Shown here one piece after another: positions 16,758 to 25,088 of a DNA stretch of 64,000 nucleotides. How positions within the stretch are numbered: the stretch's first letter is position 1; each line of letters begins with the position of its first letter. This DNA comes from WRGA01 sp031553395 (GTDB lineage: Bacteria > Bacteroidota > Bacteroidia > Bacteroidales > WRGA01), in NCBI GenBank assembly GCA_031553395.1, contig JAVBLR010000003.1, positions 62,001 through 126,000 of the forward strand, in the 5' to 3' direction. Under the pieces are notes generated by a model that searched no databases, was not told the origin of the DNA, and was given only the letters and a program-made list of their open reading frames with translations. The position numbers and the translations under genes were made by a program.

Positions 16758-17177
16758 ATGGAAAACTATGATTTAACAACACTGATTTTCAATGAAGATT
16801 TTGAAAAAGCCAAAGATTATGTAATAAAGAATAGTATTGATTTGAACTATATTAACAATAAAGGGGGAACTCCCTTATTGGTAGCGATTGATACTGGAGA
16901 TCTTGATATGATTAAATTTTTATTAGACCATGGGGCTAATCCTAATTTTTTATCAAAAGAAATCAATACACCTTTAATCGAAGCTATTGAAATAGCTGTA
17001 GAAGAAAGCGATTATACGTATCATGGAGAAAAAGAACCTCGCATTGATGTGATAGAATTATTGATAAAGTATGGGGCTGACATAAGATTAAAGGATGGTT
17101 TTGGCAGAACTCCGATATCATTTGCATCTCGGTATCATTTACGGGCACAGAAACTTTTTGAAGAAATGGAAAAATAA
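16758..17177 (+). CDS. Ankyrin-repeat protein, likely orphan immunity protein
   Basis: This 139-residue protein has at least two clear ankyrin repeats: GGTPLLVAIDTGDLDMIKFLLDHGANPN (about residues 36-63) and RIDVIELLIKYGADIRLKDGFGRTPI (about 95-121). Between them is a diverged repeat (INTPLIEAIEIAVEES) with a charged insertion. It lacks a signal peptide, so it is cytoplasmic. Ankyrin proteins of this size are known immunity proteins in polymorphic toxin systems. Here the gene starts 3 bases after the stop of a truncated toxin, which supports that role. With the toxin destroyed, the gene may persist as an orphan that protects against related toxins from neighbours. The immunity function is an inference from context. 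Confidence 0.78.
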   Translation: MENYDLTTLIFNEDFEKAKDYVIKNSIDLNYINNKGGTPLLVAIDTGDLDMIKFLLDHGANPNFLSKEINTPLIEAIEIAVEESDYTYHGEKEPRIDVIELLIKYGADIRLKDGFGRTPISFASRYHLRAQKLFEEMEK

Positions 17178-17294
17178 GAGAGTTCTTACTCATTATAGCA
17201 TGCCAAGGGTGATGAGTGCAAGTTCGGCGTTTCGCTTCGTTGCGGTTAAAAGCAGCCTTCTATATGCATTTATATCTCAAAGCTGAATAATAAT

Positions 17295-17302
17295 TAACTT
17301 TG
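17295..17302 (+). promoter_or_regulatory. -7 box of rsmE
   Basis: TAACTTTG matches TAnnTTTG and lies 30 bases before the rsmE ATG. No -33 TTTG is visible. Confidence 0.45.
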
Positions 17303-17331
17303 CCATTTCAGATACTTAATTTATTCTTAAA

Positions 17332-18027
17332 ATGTATATTTTTTATACTCCTAATATATCGACAAGCAATAGCCTTTCGGAAGAAGAATCGCGGCATGCA
17401 ATAAAAGTTTTGAGATTGAAAGAAGGTGATGAAGTATTGCAAACTGATGGCAAAGGATTTTTTTACAGAACAATAATTGTCAGTGCAAATTCAAAACATT
17501 GCATAACCGAAATAATCGAAACAATTCCTCAGAAAATCGAAAGGGATTTTCGCATTCATATTGCAGTTGCACCAACAAAGAATTTAGACCGGATCGAATG
17601 GTTTGCCGAAAAAGCTACCGAAATTGGTATCGATGAAATTACTCCATTGCGATGTCGTTTTTCCGAACGAAAAGAATTAAAAAACGAGCGAATCGAAAAA
17701 ATTCTGATATCGGCAATGAAGCAATCCCAAAAAACGAATTTGCCTGTCTTGAATTCAATAATTGATTTTAAAGATTTTGTCAAACGAGAATTTCCAGGAC
17801 AGAAATTTATTGCACATTGTTATGAAGGACAAAAAGAAGAATTAAAAAAGTTATATACAAAAGGTTCGGATGCTTTGATATTAATTGGCCCTGAAGGAGA
17901 TTTCAGTCAGGAAGAAGTTCAATTGGCAATTGGAAACGGATTTATTCCGATTTCATTAGGGAATTCACGCCTACGCACAGAAACAGCCGCATTGGTTGCT
18001 TGTCATACAATACACGTAGTTAATTAA
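17332..18027 (+). CDS. rsmE: 16S rRNA m3U1498 methyltransferase RsmE
   Basis: This 231-residue SPOUT-class methyltransferase has an N-terminal PUA-like beta domain (HAIKVLRLKEGDEV) and a C-terminal knotted SAM-binding domain. The latter carries the family signatures ILIGPEGDFSQEE (about residues 183-195) and LGNSRLRTETAAL (about 208-220). VAPTKNLDRIEWFAEKATEIGI in the middle is also typical. It methylates N3 of U1498 in 16S rRNA at the ribosomal interface. It is convergent with ybeY; the stops are 3 bases apart and the junction carries an AATTAAG-type heptad run. The assignment is strong. Confidence 0.96.
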   Translation: MYIFYTPNISTSNSLSEEESRHAIKVLRLKEGDEVLQTDGKGFFYRTIIVSANSKHCITEIIETIPQKIERDFRIHIAVAPTKNLDRIEWFAEKATEIGIDEITPLRCRFSERKELKNERIEKILISAMKQSQKTNLPVLNSIIDFKDFVKREFPGQKFIAHCYEGQKEELKKLYTKGSDALILIGPEGDFSQEEVQLAIGNGFIPISLGNSRLRTETAALVACHTIHVVN

Positions 18028-18049
18028 GAATTAAAAGTCAAGAATTATT
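18022..18049. repeat. Short AATTAAG-type heptad run at the rsmE/ybeY junction
   Basis: Four heptads, AATTAAG, AATTAAA, AGTCAAG and AATTATT, span both stop codons and the last codons of ybeY. The word is the complement of the TTAATTC word seen before glnN and the EF-G2 gene. It is short and the weakest member of the family. Confidence 0.45.
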
Positions 18050-18462
18050 TTTAGCATTTTCAATGCCTCATTTTCCTTTTCCGTCATATCTGCGCGTTCT
18101 TTGGGCGATTTGTCTTTGATGCCGCAAAGGTGCAGTATTCCGTGAATGATTACACGGTGTAATTCTTCATCATAATCTGTATTGAATTTTTCGGAATTAC
18201 TTTTCACCGTATCCAAACTGATAAATATATCTCCCGAAATATCATTTTCCACGCCATAATCAAAAGTAATGATATCGGTGTAATAGTCGTGGTTGAGATA
18301 TTCATTATTAATACGGAGAATATATTCATCCGAACAGAAAATATAGGCAACATTTTCTACTTCTTTGCCATAAGTTTCTGCTACTTTTTTAATCCATTTT
18401 GAGATTTCCCTTTTGCGGATTTTGGGAGCTTTTATTTCTTCTGCTTGATAACTGATTGCCAT
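18031..18462 (-). CDS. ybeY: Endoribonuclease / rRNA maturation factor YbeY
   Basis: This 143-residue protein has the YbeY fold: VAYIFCSDEYILRINNEYLNHDYYTDIITFDY followed by GDIFISLDTV and the metal site HGILHLCGIKD. In E. coli the metal site is HGxLHLxGYDH with three His ligands; here the third ligand position is Asp. I believe this replacement is common in Bacteroidetes, so the enzyme is probably still metal-dependent. YbeY acts in 16S rRNA 3' end maturation and ribosome quality control. It is convergent with rsmE. The C-terminal codons overlap a heptad run. Confidence 0.94.
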   Translation of the reverse strand: MAISYQAEEIKAPKIRKREISKWIKKVAETYGKEVENVAYIFCSDEYILRINNEYLNHDYYTDIITFDYGVENDISGDIFISLDTVKSNSEKFNTDYDEELHRVIIHGILHLCGIKDKSPKERADMTEKENEALKMLKIILDF

Positions 18463-18537
18463 TTTATTTTAGATTTTCATCGGTTTGACTTAATTGATCG
18501 AATATTTTTTTTCATCTTACGCCATCCGGAAGACATT

Positions 18538-19929
18538 TTACTGTTTATACGGAACTATCCCGCGTGAGGACAGATACACTTCATTGTGATACGAACCAAA
18601 GAGGTCGTACCGCGTTTTCGAATCCCCCTCAAACAACGCTTCATAGGTTTTGTGTGTTCCGCCGGGGATGTCGTAAACGTCAATCTGAAACAACAATACA
18701 TTGTTGTATGAAAAACCGACCATGATGAACACATCGTTACCTTTCCAGAAAATATCTTCCACGCCTACCGAAGGACCGTTATAGACAAGGCTATTCTTGG
18801 TTCTTTGGCGACGGTCGACCAGATATAATTGCTGATCAACATCATAATCACCCGTATCGTACCATACACCGTCACGCATCTCGACAGGTAGCATCATATC
18901 CACATAGCGTTGCTTATTGGGCGAATAAGACATCTGCACCAAAGACGGAGAGTCATCTTCCGATCCGAATTCCCAGTAATAGGGATCTTCTGCTGAGTCG
19001 TGCGGACAGGTGAAACAAGCGCCTTCGATCACACTCGCCTGACGTGCCCGCGAAAGATCTATGCTATAAAAGTCGAGCCACGTTTGGATAATAGGTTGAA
19101 TATACGCCACCTCTTGATTGGTGATCGGAGACTCGGTTCGCTGCTCACAAAACAGTTGCCGCGCCCGCTCACACTCATTCTCCCGACGGATAGAATCGCG
19201 GACGGCCCGGACTCTCTGTTCTTCCTGTCGGGCGGCTTTTTTGTCGATCGGGCGCGGCAGGTCATACCAATCGAATTTAGTCCAATACAACCTATTGTCT
19301 TCGGTTGAAAAACCTATATCGTGTCGCCAAGATTCCCAAGTGCCGATATTTGCAGTATGCAATACATTTTGCCGTTGCTCGTCGTAGATAAACAGTTTAT
19401 ATTCGGTATCATAAAAGGGCGACAACTTTTGATTAATATAGTCATAGTTATATGTTTCTATATAGTACGAATATTGCCGGTCACCGCTATATGTTTTCTC
19501 GCCGGGACTGTGAGATTGAAACAACCAGATTACCCACACCAATAAAGGCAGGACGATAACCCCAATGATCAACCACCGTTTTTTAATCGCCGGATATATC
19601 TTTTTGGGCCAAATAGCCAAAAGTGGTAATAATAACAACAAAAGCCAAGTAAGCAACGGAACACAAAAAATGTATTCGAGAGTATCCTGTCCGATGAACA
19701 TCATTTCATCGGTACAAATACGCAACGGGCTCGCCATGTCGGCCTCGAACGTATCCTCTCGAACAAAATTTGCTCCAAACGGATTGAGTTTGAGCATTAG
19801 GTTTACGGTCGGACCACCTTCCTGTTCGCGATAGGTGTGGATGGCTAAGAAGGATTTGACCAACAAACACAATCCACAGATGACGAGTGTTGAAATAAGC
19901 ACTATTTTCAAAAATCTGTTTTTCGGCAT
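18538..19929 (-). CDS. Unrecognised membrane protein of atypical, GC-rich composition
   Basis: This protein of 463 residues was given the ATG at 19929 (MPKNRFLKI); a GTG at 19950 is the only further in-frame start. Three membrane segments lie in the first third: IVLISTLVICGLCLLV, FCVPLLTWLLLLLLPLLAIW and WLIIGVIVLPLLVWVIWLF. The rest is a soluble region with YDEQRQNVLHTANIG, an Arg/Glu-rich segment (RAVRDSIRRENECERAR) and several CxxC-like Cys (GACFTCPHD). Strand-like repeats at the end (GNDVFIMVGFSYNNVLLFQIDVYDI) suggest a beta-rich extracytoplasmic sensor or display domain. The base composition is clearly more GC-rich than all neighbours, with runs such as GCGCGCCCG-like codons, which suggests horizontal acquisition. 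I recognise no family. Confidence 0.75.
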   Translation of the reverse strand: MPKNRFLKIVLISTLVICGLCLLVKSFLAIHTYREQEGGPTVNLMLKLNPFGANFVREDTFEADMASPLRICTDEMMFIGQDTLEYIFCVPLLTWLLLLLLPLLAIWPKKIYPAIKKRWLIIGVIVLPLLVWVIWLFQSHSPGEKTYSGDRQYSYYIETYNYDYINQKLSPFYDTEYKLFIYDEQRQNVLHTANIGTWESWRHDIGFSTEDNRLYWTKFDWYDLPRPIDKKAARQEEQRVRAVRDSIRRENECERARQLFCEQRTESPITNQEVAYIQPIIQTWLDFYSIDLSRARQASVIEGACFTCPHDSAEDPYYWEFGSEDDSPSLVQMSYSPNKQRYVDMMLPVEMRDGVWYDTGDYDVDQQLYLVDRRQRTKNSLVYNGPSVGVEDIFWKGNDVFIMVGFSYNNVLLFQIDVYDIPGGTHKTYEALFEGDSKTRYDLFGSYHNEVYLSSRGIVPYKQ

Positions 19930-19962
19930 CTTTAGATATTTATTTGACACTTAGTTGTCAAC

Positions 19963-19993
19963 TTGTTTAGTCGTTTACTTTTTCTTACATTTG
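19963..19993 (+). promoter_or_regulatory. Promoter of the AMP nucleosidase gene
   Basis: TTG at 19963-19965, 20 bases, then TACATTTG at 19986-19993 fit the TTTG-N19-21-TAnnTTTG pattern. The box is 27 bases upstream of the ATG at 20021 and supports that start over one at 19955. Confidence 0.7.
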
Positions 19994-20020
19994 TTTTTTC
20001 TTAGACAAAAGTACATAAAA

Positions 20021-20797
20021 ATGAAGACAAAAGAAGAAATCGTTGAAAATTGGCTTCCCCGGTATACCAAACGTCCATTGGAGGATTTTTCAAAATATAT
20101 ATTACTGACAAATTTCTCGAATTATGTAAGAATATTTGCCGAGCATTTTAATGTGCCGGTATTAGGTTTGGATGGAAATATGCCTAATGCAAGCGCCGAG
20201 GGAATTACTATTATCAATTTTGGCATGGGAAGTGCAAATGCTGCTACGGTAATGGATTTGCTGGGAGCGATAAAACCTCATGCAGTACTGTTTTTAGGAA
20301 AATGTGGCGGAATTAAACACGTGAATGCGTTGGGTGATTATATCTTACCGATTGCAGCCATTCGGGGAGAAGGTACTTCGAATGACTATTTTCCGCCGGA
20401 AGTTCCTTCTTTGCCGGCATTTAACCTGCAACGTGCTGTTTCATCGACCATTCGGGATCACAGTCGCGACTATTGGACGGGAACAATCTACACAACTAAT
20501 CGCCGGGTGTGGGAATATGATGAACATTTCAAGGATTATTTGCGTAAAATTCGTTGTATGGCGGTAGATATGGAAACAGCCACGCTATTCAGTGTCGGTT
20601 TTGCCAACGAAATTCCAACAGGCGCATTATTGCTGGTTTCCGACCAACCCATGATTTCATCAGGGGTAAAAACCGATAAAAGTGATAAACTTATTACCGA
20701 GAATTATGTTAATGAACATGTTCTTATCGGCATCGAATCATTAAAAATATTAATCAAAAACGGAACAACCGTAAAACATTTACGGTTCGATTGGTAG
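20021..20797 (+). CDS. AMP nucleosidase (short Bacteroidetes form)
   Basis: This 258-residue protein belongs to the nucleoside phosphorylase fold. It shows TIINFGMGSANAATVMDLLG, then LFLGKCGGIKHVNALGDYILP, and the purine-site segment CMAVDMETATLFSVG with the expected Met-Glu pair and LLLVSDQPM. The enzyme splits AMP into adenine and ribose 5-phosphate. Members in this phylum lack the N-terminal regulatory domain of the E. coli enzyme, and the length here fits that. The start at 20021 was chosen because the promoter lies between it and a more upstream in-frame start. It is followed by an ACGT heptad element and then holA on the same strand. Confidence 0.9.
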   Translation: MKTKEEIVENWLPRYTKRPLEDFSKYILLTNFSNYVRIFAEHFNVPVLGLDGNMPNASAEGITIINFGMGSANAATVMDLLGAIKPHAVLFLGKCGGIKHVNALGDYILPIAAIRGEGTSNDYFPPEVPSLPAFNLQRAVSSTIRDHSRDYWTGTIYTTNRRVWEYDEHFKDYLRKIRCMAVDMETATLFSVGFANEIPTGALLLVSDQPMISSGVKTDKSDKLITENYVNEHVLIGIESLKILIKNGTTVKHLRFDW

Positions 20798-20800
20798 ATT

Positions 20801-20832
20801 ATGTTATACGTTTTACGTTATACGTATTACGT
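20801..20832. repeat. Period-7 ACGT word-repeat before holA
   Basis: ACGT cores occur at 20808, 20815, 20822 and 20829, with ATGT at 20801, all 7 bases apart. It shares the 16-base GTTATACGTTTTACGT with the element inside groESL. It begins 4 bases after the AMP nucleosidase stop and ends 25 bases before the holA ATG. Unlike other members, it has only one arm. Confidence 0.8.
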
Positions 20833-20857
20833 GAAAGAGTATAAAGTATAACTTTTT

Positions 20858-21880
20858 ATGGCAAAAAAGGATGGTGTAACGCACACCGAAATTTTAAATG
20901 ATATCAAACGAAAACAGTTCAAGCCTGTGTATTTTTTCATGGGTGAAGAATCGTATTATATTGATTTATTGACCGATGCAATAATAGATAATGCATTGGC
21001 GGAATCGGAACGGGATTTTAATCAAACCATTTTGTATGGTGCAGATACTAATATTGCTGAAATCATCAATGCTTCGAAACGTTATCCGATGATGGCCGAA
21101 AGGCAATTAATTGTTGTAAAGGAGGCTCAAACGCTGAAAAATATAGATGAACTTTCCTATTATCTGCAAAAACCTCAACCTACAACTGTACTGGTCTTTA
21201 ATTATAAATACGGAAAATTAGACGGACGGAAAAAAGTATCAACGGATATTGCAAAAGTTGGTGTTTTATTCGAATCGAAAAAGTTATATGATAACCAACT
21301 TCCGACTTGGATTAATGGATATGTTACTTCGAAAGGTTATACTATCGATGGTAAATCAGCCGCAATGCTTACCGAATTCTTGGGAGCAAACCTTAGTCGT
21401 GTAGCCGGAGAATTGGATAAACTGATTATTACACTTCCTCAAGGAGAAAAACGAATAACGGACAGTTTAATCGAACGTAATATCGGTATAAGCAAAGAGT
21501 ACAATACATTCGAATTACAAAAAGCGTTGGCTAACAGGGATATTCTCAGAGTAAACAGAATTGTCGATTATTTCGGAAAAAATACAAAAAATAATCCGAT
21601 GGTAATGACAATGAGTTTATTATTTTCCTTTTTTTCAAATCTGATGATTTGCCATTATGCTGTAAATAAATCCGAAAACGGAATAATGAATGAGTTGGGA
21701 TTCAGAACTGCTTTTCAAACGCAGGATTATAGTACTGCCATGAGAAATTACAATGCTGTGAAAACCATGCAAATCATTTCGTTGTTTAGAGAATATGATG
21801 CTAAATATAAAGGATTTCAAAGTGTTGCAGTATCTGAAGGAGATTTGCTGAAAGAATTAATGTACAAAATAATGCATTGA
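20858..21880 (+). CDS. holA: DNA polymerase III delta subunit
   Basis: This 340-residue protein matches the HolA family. The N-terminal AAA+-like domain starts with FKPVYFFMGEESYYIDLLTDAI and includes ADTNIAEIINASKRYPMMAERQLIVVKEAQTL-type sequence. It continues with TTVLVFNYKYGKLDGRKK and a C-terminal helical collar domain (LGANLSRVAGELDKLIITL, YNTFELQKALANRD). The delta subunit opens the beta clamp within the clamp loader. Walker motifs are absent, as expected for delta. The gene is downstream of the AMP nucleosidase gene. Its stop codon is the first base of a long AAAGGTA / ACCTTTT heptad hairpin that leads into marC. Confidence 0.93.
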   Translation: MAKKDGVTHTEILNDIKRKQFKPVYFFMGEESYYIDLLTDAIIDNALAESERDFNQTILYGADTNIAEIINASKRYPMMAERQLIVVKEAQTLKNIDELSYYLQKPQPTTVLVFNYKYGKLDGRKKVSTDIAKVGVLFESKKLYDNQLPTWINGYVTSKGYTIDGKSAAMLTEFLGANLSRVAGELDKLIITLPQGEKRITDSLIERNIGISKEYNTFELQKALANRDILRVNRIVDYFGKNTKNNPMVMTMSLLFSFFSNLMICHYAVNKSENGIMNELGFRTAFQTQDYSTAMRNYNAVKTMQIISLFREYDAKYKGFQSVAVSEGDLLKELMYKIMH

Positions 21881-21960
21881 AAGGTAAAAAGTAACAAGTA
21901 AAAGGTAAAAATGGAATAATCCTACACCTTTTACCTTTTACCTTTTACCTTTTACCTTTT
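21880..21960. repeat. Period-7 AAAGGTA / ACCTTTT hairpin between holA and marC
   Basis: The left arm has heptads AAAGGTA, AAAAGTA, ACAAGTA, AAAGGTA and AAAATGG (21880-21914). The right arm has five exact tandem ACCTTTT copies (21926-21960) and ends 3 bases before the marC ATG. The arms are complementary around an 11-base loop. The right arm can also act as a U-rich tract for holA termination. The word recurs at 28172-28206. Confidence 0.88.
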
Positions 21961-21963
21961 TTC

Positions 21964-22560
21964 ATGGAACTATATTTTGATTGGAAAGAATTTATAAGTG
22001 CTTTTGTTGTGCTTTTTGCCGTGATTGATATAACGGGTTCCATACCTATTGTTATTGATTTGCGACAAAAACACCGCACTATCAATGCCGAGCAAACAGC
22101 GATTTTTTCACTAATAATTTTAGTCGCATTTTTGTTTGTCGGAGAAGCATTGTTGGGATTATTCGGAGTGGATATATCTTCATTTGCCGTTGCCGGAGCA
22201 ATTGTTATTTTTATTATGGGACTGGAAATGACGTTGGGTATTGAAATTTTTAAGAACGATGGTCCAGTTAAGACCGCAACACTTGTACCATTGGTTTTTC
22301 CGTTGATTGCCGGCGCCGGTGCATTTACTGCGTTGCTGTCCTTAAGGGCAGAATATAATTACTTAAACATCATATTAGCTGTAGTTGTCAATATGATAGT
22401 GGTGTATATAATTGTGAAAAATGTCGATTGGATTGAGAAAAAAGTGGGATTAGGAGGAATTTACATCATGCGTAAGTTTTTTGGAATTATCTTGTTGGCC
22501 ATTTCAGTGAAATTGATAACCTCTAATTTGGGAATCATTTTATCAACGTTGTTGAAATAG
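21964..22560 (+). CDS. MarC family inner-membrane protein
   Basis: This 198-residue protein has about six hydrophobic segments typical of MarC/UPF0056. It begins FVVLFAVIDITGSIPIVIDL, with the family's conserved polar residues in the first helix, then IFSLIILVAFLFVGEALLGLFG, FAVAGAIVIFIMGLEMTLG, LVPLVFPLIAGAGAFTALL and KFFGIILLAISVKLI. MarC proteins are integral membrane proteins of unresolved transport function; the original antibiotic-resistance link was withdrawn. The start codon lies 3 bases after five tandem ACCTTTT copies, so there is no room for a Shine-Dalgarno outside the repeat. It converges on the hybrid kinase gene with 2 bases between the stops. Confidence 0.9.
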   Translation: MELYFDWKEFISAFVVLFAVIDITGSIPIVIDLRQKHRTINAEQTAIFSLIILVAFLFVGEALLGLFGVDISSFAVAGAIVIFIMGLEMTLGIEIFKNDGPVKTATLVPLVFPLIAGAGAFTALLSLRAEYNYLNIILAVVVNMIVVYIIVKNVDWIEKKVGLGGIYIMRKFFGIILLAISVKLITSNLGIILSTLLK

Positions 22561-22562
22561 AT

Positions 22563-25016
22563 TTAACCCAATGTCGCTATTTTTATTTTTAAATCTGCCG
22601 TTAATAAATCCAATTGTTTTATAACAGAAATAAGTAATTCACTCCAATTTTCTTCGGAAAGATTATCTTTATTTTCTTCGATGGTACGCAAAGAAGCAAC
22701 AAGTTCGGAATTTCCCATCATTGTAATTACCGGGATTACTTTATGAGCGATTTGGGATGCTTTTTTCCGATCTTTTTCCTGAAGAGCCTTTTCCAACATG
22801 GAAATATTTGTATTCGTTTCTTCAAAAAAAGTCGTTAATATTGAATGTGTTGCCTCTTTATCATCTTCGGCAAAAGCCGTAAGAGGCGAATAATCAAATG
22901 CCGGTTTTTGTTGAATGCCAGTAGATAGCGTATTATTTAGCATTGTTATTAGCTGATTCGGAGAAAATGGTTTATTCAAGAATCCATTAAAGCCCATTTT
23001 TATATAATAATCAGAATCTTTATCGATACTTGCCGATAGCGCAATAACCGGAATCTTATCCGTATTGGGAATATTCGAATTTCGAATCTGTTCCAATAAT
23101 TGATGTCCGTCAACATGCGGCATTTGAATATCAGTCAGAATAATATCAAACGTAGTATTATTCAATAAATCCAATATAGAATGAGGATTTAAGCAAGAAG
23201 TAACTTTTACTCCAAGTTGTTTTAATAGTTCTTCGGTAAAAGCCAATTGGAACGGATCATCGTCAATCAAAAGGCAATGAATCTCTTTATTTTTTTGGAT
23301 AACTAATTCTTTATCTTGCGTTTCGAATATTTGATCTGTTTCTGATTTAGTAATGGGTAATATAACTTCAAAATCGCTTCCTTTTCCTGGAATGCTTTGC
23401 AATGTAAGTTCTCCTTTCAGTAATTCGACAAGTTTCCATGTTATTGATAAGCCCAATCCAAATCCCTCGACTTGTTCTGTCTGAGAAAGGCGGGAAAATT
23501 CAGAAAAGATTCTTTCCTGTTCTTCTTTTGGAATTCCGGGTCCAGTATCGCTTACTGTAATTGTCAGAAAATATTCCGATATACTTTTTTCCCTGATAGA
23601 TACATTTAATGTAATCTTGCCTTCCGAAGTAAATTTGATGGCATTAGATAATAAATTACCAACAATTTGGCGCAAAAGTATTGGGTCTATATCGTATGAA
23701 AGATCCAAATTGCCTTTGGTTTCAAGAAGGATTTTTAATCCTTTAGCCTCGGCAATCGGTTCGAATCCGGCATATATTTCGTTAATCAATGTTTTGAGAT
23801 TAAAAGGAACAAGGTGTACTTCCATTTCTCCTGATTCCAACCGGTGAGCATCCAATAAATTATTCACCAATGCAAGGATATGCTTGGATGAAGCAGTCAT
23901 GTTATCGAGGTAATATCGTTGCCGTTCGGCAGGATTCAACCGAGATAACAGTTCGATGTATCCGATAATTGATGAAAGTGGAGCCCGGATATCATGACTA
24001 ATCATCAACATTAACTTTTCGCGGGCATGCAGTAAATTCTCGGTATATTGGTTGGATTTTTCCAATTGTTTTCGGTAATATCTGCTTCGCGAAATATCTC
24101 TTATTATTATGAATAAAAAGATGGCTGTTATTATGATGGATAAAACAGCTATGAAAGCAAGTAGCTTTGTAGAATTTTTCAATAACGTTTCCTTTTTCGT
24201 GAAACGTTCGAATGAAGCATTCACTTCTTCTTCTTCAATAGCCCGCAATAACTGGTTTATTTTGTTGGTAATTGTATTGTTATTATATTGGATGCTACCA
24301 AGCCGTTGAAGTAATAAATTTGAGCTTTCTTTTCGTTGTAATTCCACATTATCTTTGATATCTTTCAAAACAGATACAACTTTTTCGGAAGAAGCAATAG
24401 CTGTAGTATCAGGAACTACTTTCCGGCTCGATTTTATTACCACATTGGAATTGTTAGAAGGAGGGTCGAAAACATCTGCCAAACGACGGAAAAATTTGCG
24501 TTGTTTTCCGGGAACTAATACAGAATCCCGTCGGATTTCAATTTTTTGTTTATCATCACTAACAGTGTCTTGTCCGGCAATTGCTTTTTCAATATTCCTT
24601 GAATAAAGGTTTCCGGTATTTATTTCATTCAATGTTTGCAATAAACGGCGCGTATTTCTCCGTTTTTGTTCTATCAATAAATTAATGGTGTCGATTTTTG
24701 TTAATTGGGTAGAATCTGTAATTAATGTACGTAAGGTATCCATGTTGCGGAGCGCCTTGTCAAACGGTTGATTGATGTAGTTGAAGTCATTATGTCCCGG
24801 CTGAATTATTTCTCCTAAGGCCTCACTTTCGTATAAAAGAGCTAATGTGTTAGTTATCAGGTATACCTTTAGTCGTGATTTATTATCAGGTTCATCTTCT
24901 CCTGCTACTTCTTTTATAGTATTATAGACATAAGTTATTGAAAATATCGCAATTAATATAATTGAGATATATCCCAAAATAACCTTTAATGTAATATTTC
25001 TGTTTTTTTCTTCCAT
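22563..25016 (-). CDS. Hybrid sensor histidine kinase with receiver and HPt domains
   Basis: This 817-residue protein has a membrane segment near residues 12-30, a helical periplasmic sensor (about 35-275) and a second membrane segment (LLAFIAVLSIIITAIFLFIII). The HisKA domain contains MISHDIRAPLSSIIGYIE. The HATPase has the N box NLLSNAIKFTSEG and the G boxes DTGPGIP and GFGLGLS. The receiver has LIDDDP and an acceptor Asp in ILTDIQMPHVDG, and the C-terminal HPt has IAHKVIPVITMMG. It therefore contains a whole phosphorelay except an output domain. No response regulator or DNA-binding gene is adjacent, so the partner is elsewhere. It converges with marC. A hairpin just upstream serves the preceding gene. 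Confidence 0.93.
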   Translation of the reverse strand: MEEKNRNITLKVILGYISIILIAIFSITYVYNTIKEVAGEDEPDNKSRLKVYLITNTLALLYESEALGEIIQPGHNDFNYINQPFDKALRNMDTLRTLITDSTQLTKIDTINLLIEQKRRNTRRLLQTLNEINTGNLYSRNIEKAIAGQDTVSDDKQKIEIRRDSVLVPGKQRKFFRRLADVFDPPSNNSNVVIKSSRKVVPDTTAIASSEKVVSVLKDIKDNVELQRKESSNLLLQRLGSIQYNNNTITNKINQLLRAIEEEEVNASFERFTKKETLLKNSTKLLAFIAVLSIIITAIFLFIIIRDISRSRYYRKQLEKSNQYTENLLHAREKLMLMISHDIRAPLSSIIGYIELLSRLNPAERQRYYLDNMTASSKHILALVNNLLDAHRLESGEMEVHLVPFNLKTLINEIYAGFEPIAEAKGLKILLETKGNLDLSYDIDPILLRQIVGNLLSNAIKFTSEGKITLNVSIREKSISEYFLTITVSDTGPGIPKEEQERIFSEFSRLSQTEQVEGFGLGLSITWKLVELLKGELTLQSIPGKGSDFEVILPITKSETDQIFETQDKELVIQKNKEIHCLLIDDDPFQLAFTEELLKQLGVKVTSCLNPHSILDLLNNTTFDIILTDIQMPHVDGHQLLEQIRNSNIPNTDKIPVIALSASIDKDSDYYIKMGFNGFLNKPFSPNQLITMLNNTLSTGIQQKPAFDYSPLTAFAEDDKEATHSILTTFFEETNTNISMLEKALQEKDRKKASQIAHKVIPVITMMGNSELVASLRTIEENKDNLSEENWSELLISVIKQLDLLTADLKIKIATLG

Positions 25017-25029
25017 ATCAGTCTGAATA

Positions 25030-25069
25030 CAAAATTAGCCATTCCCGGTAAAAAGAATGGCTAATTTTG
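25030..25069 (-). terminator. Terminator after the DUF4153/4173-like gene
   Basis: Perfect 14-bp arms (CAAAATTAGCCATT at 25030-25043 and its complement at 25056-25069) with a 12-base loop lie downstream of the gene ending at 25089 on the minus strand. The left arm coincidentally also contains a TAATTTTG box that could serve the kinase gene. Confidence 0.8.
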
Positions 25070-25088
25070 CATGAAAAACATCACAACG

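Noticed and set aside
17178..17331. Small gene or attachment site after the ankyrin gene
   Set aside because: The open frame of about 60 codons overlaps the ankyrin gene, has no homology I recognise, and the rsmE promoter box lies at its end; no direct repeat marks an insertion.
19000..19834. Plus-strand open frames across the GC-rich membrane protein gene
   Set aside because: They arise from the high G+C content of the gene on the other strand; the translations are Arg/Ser-rich and resemble no protein.
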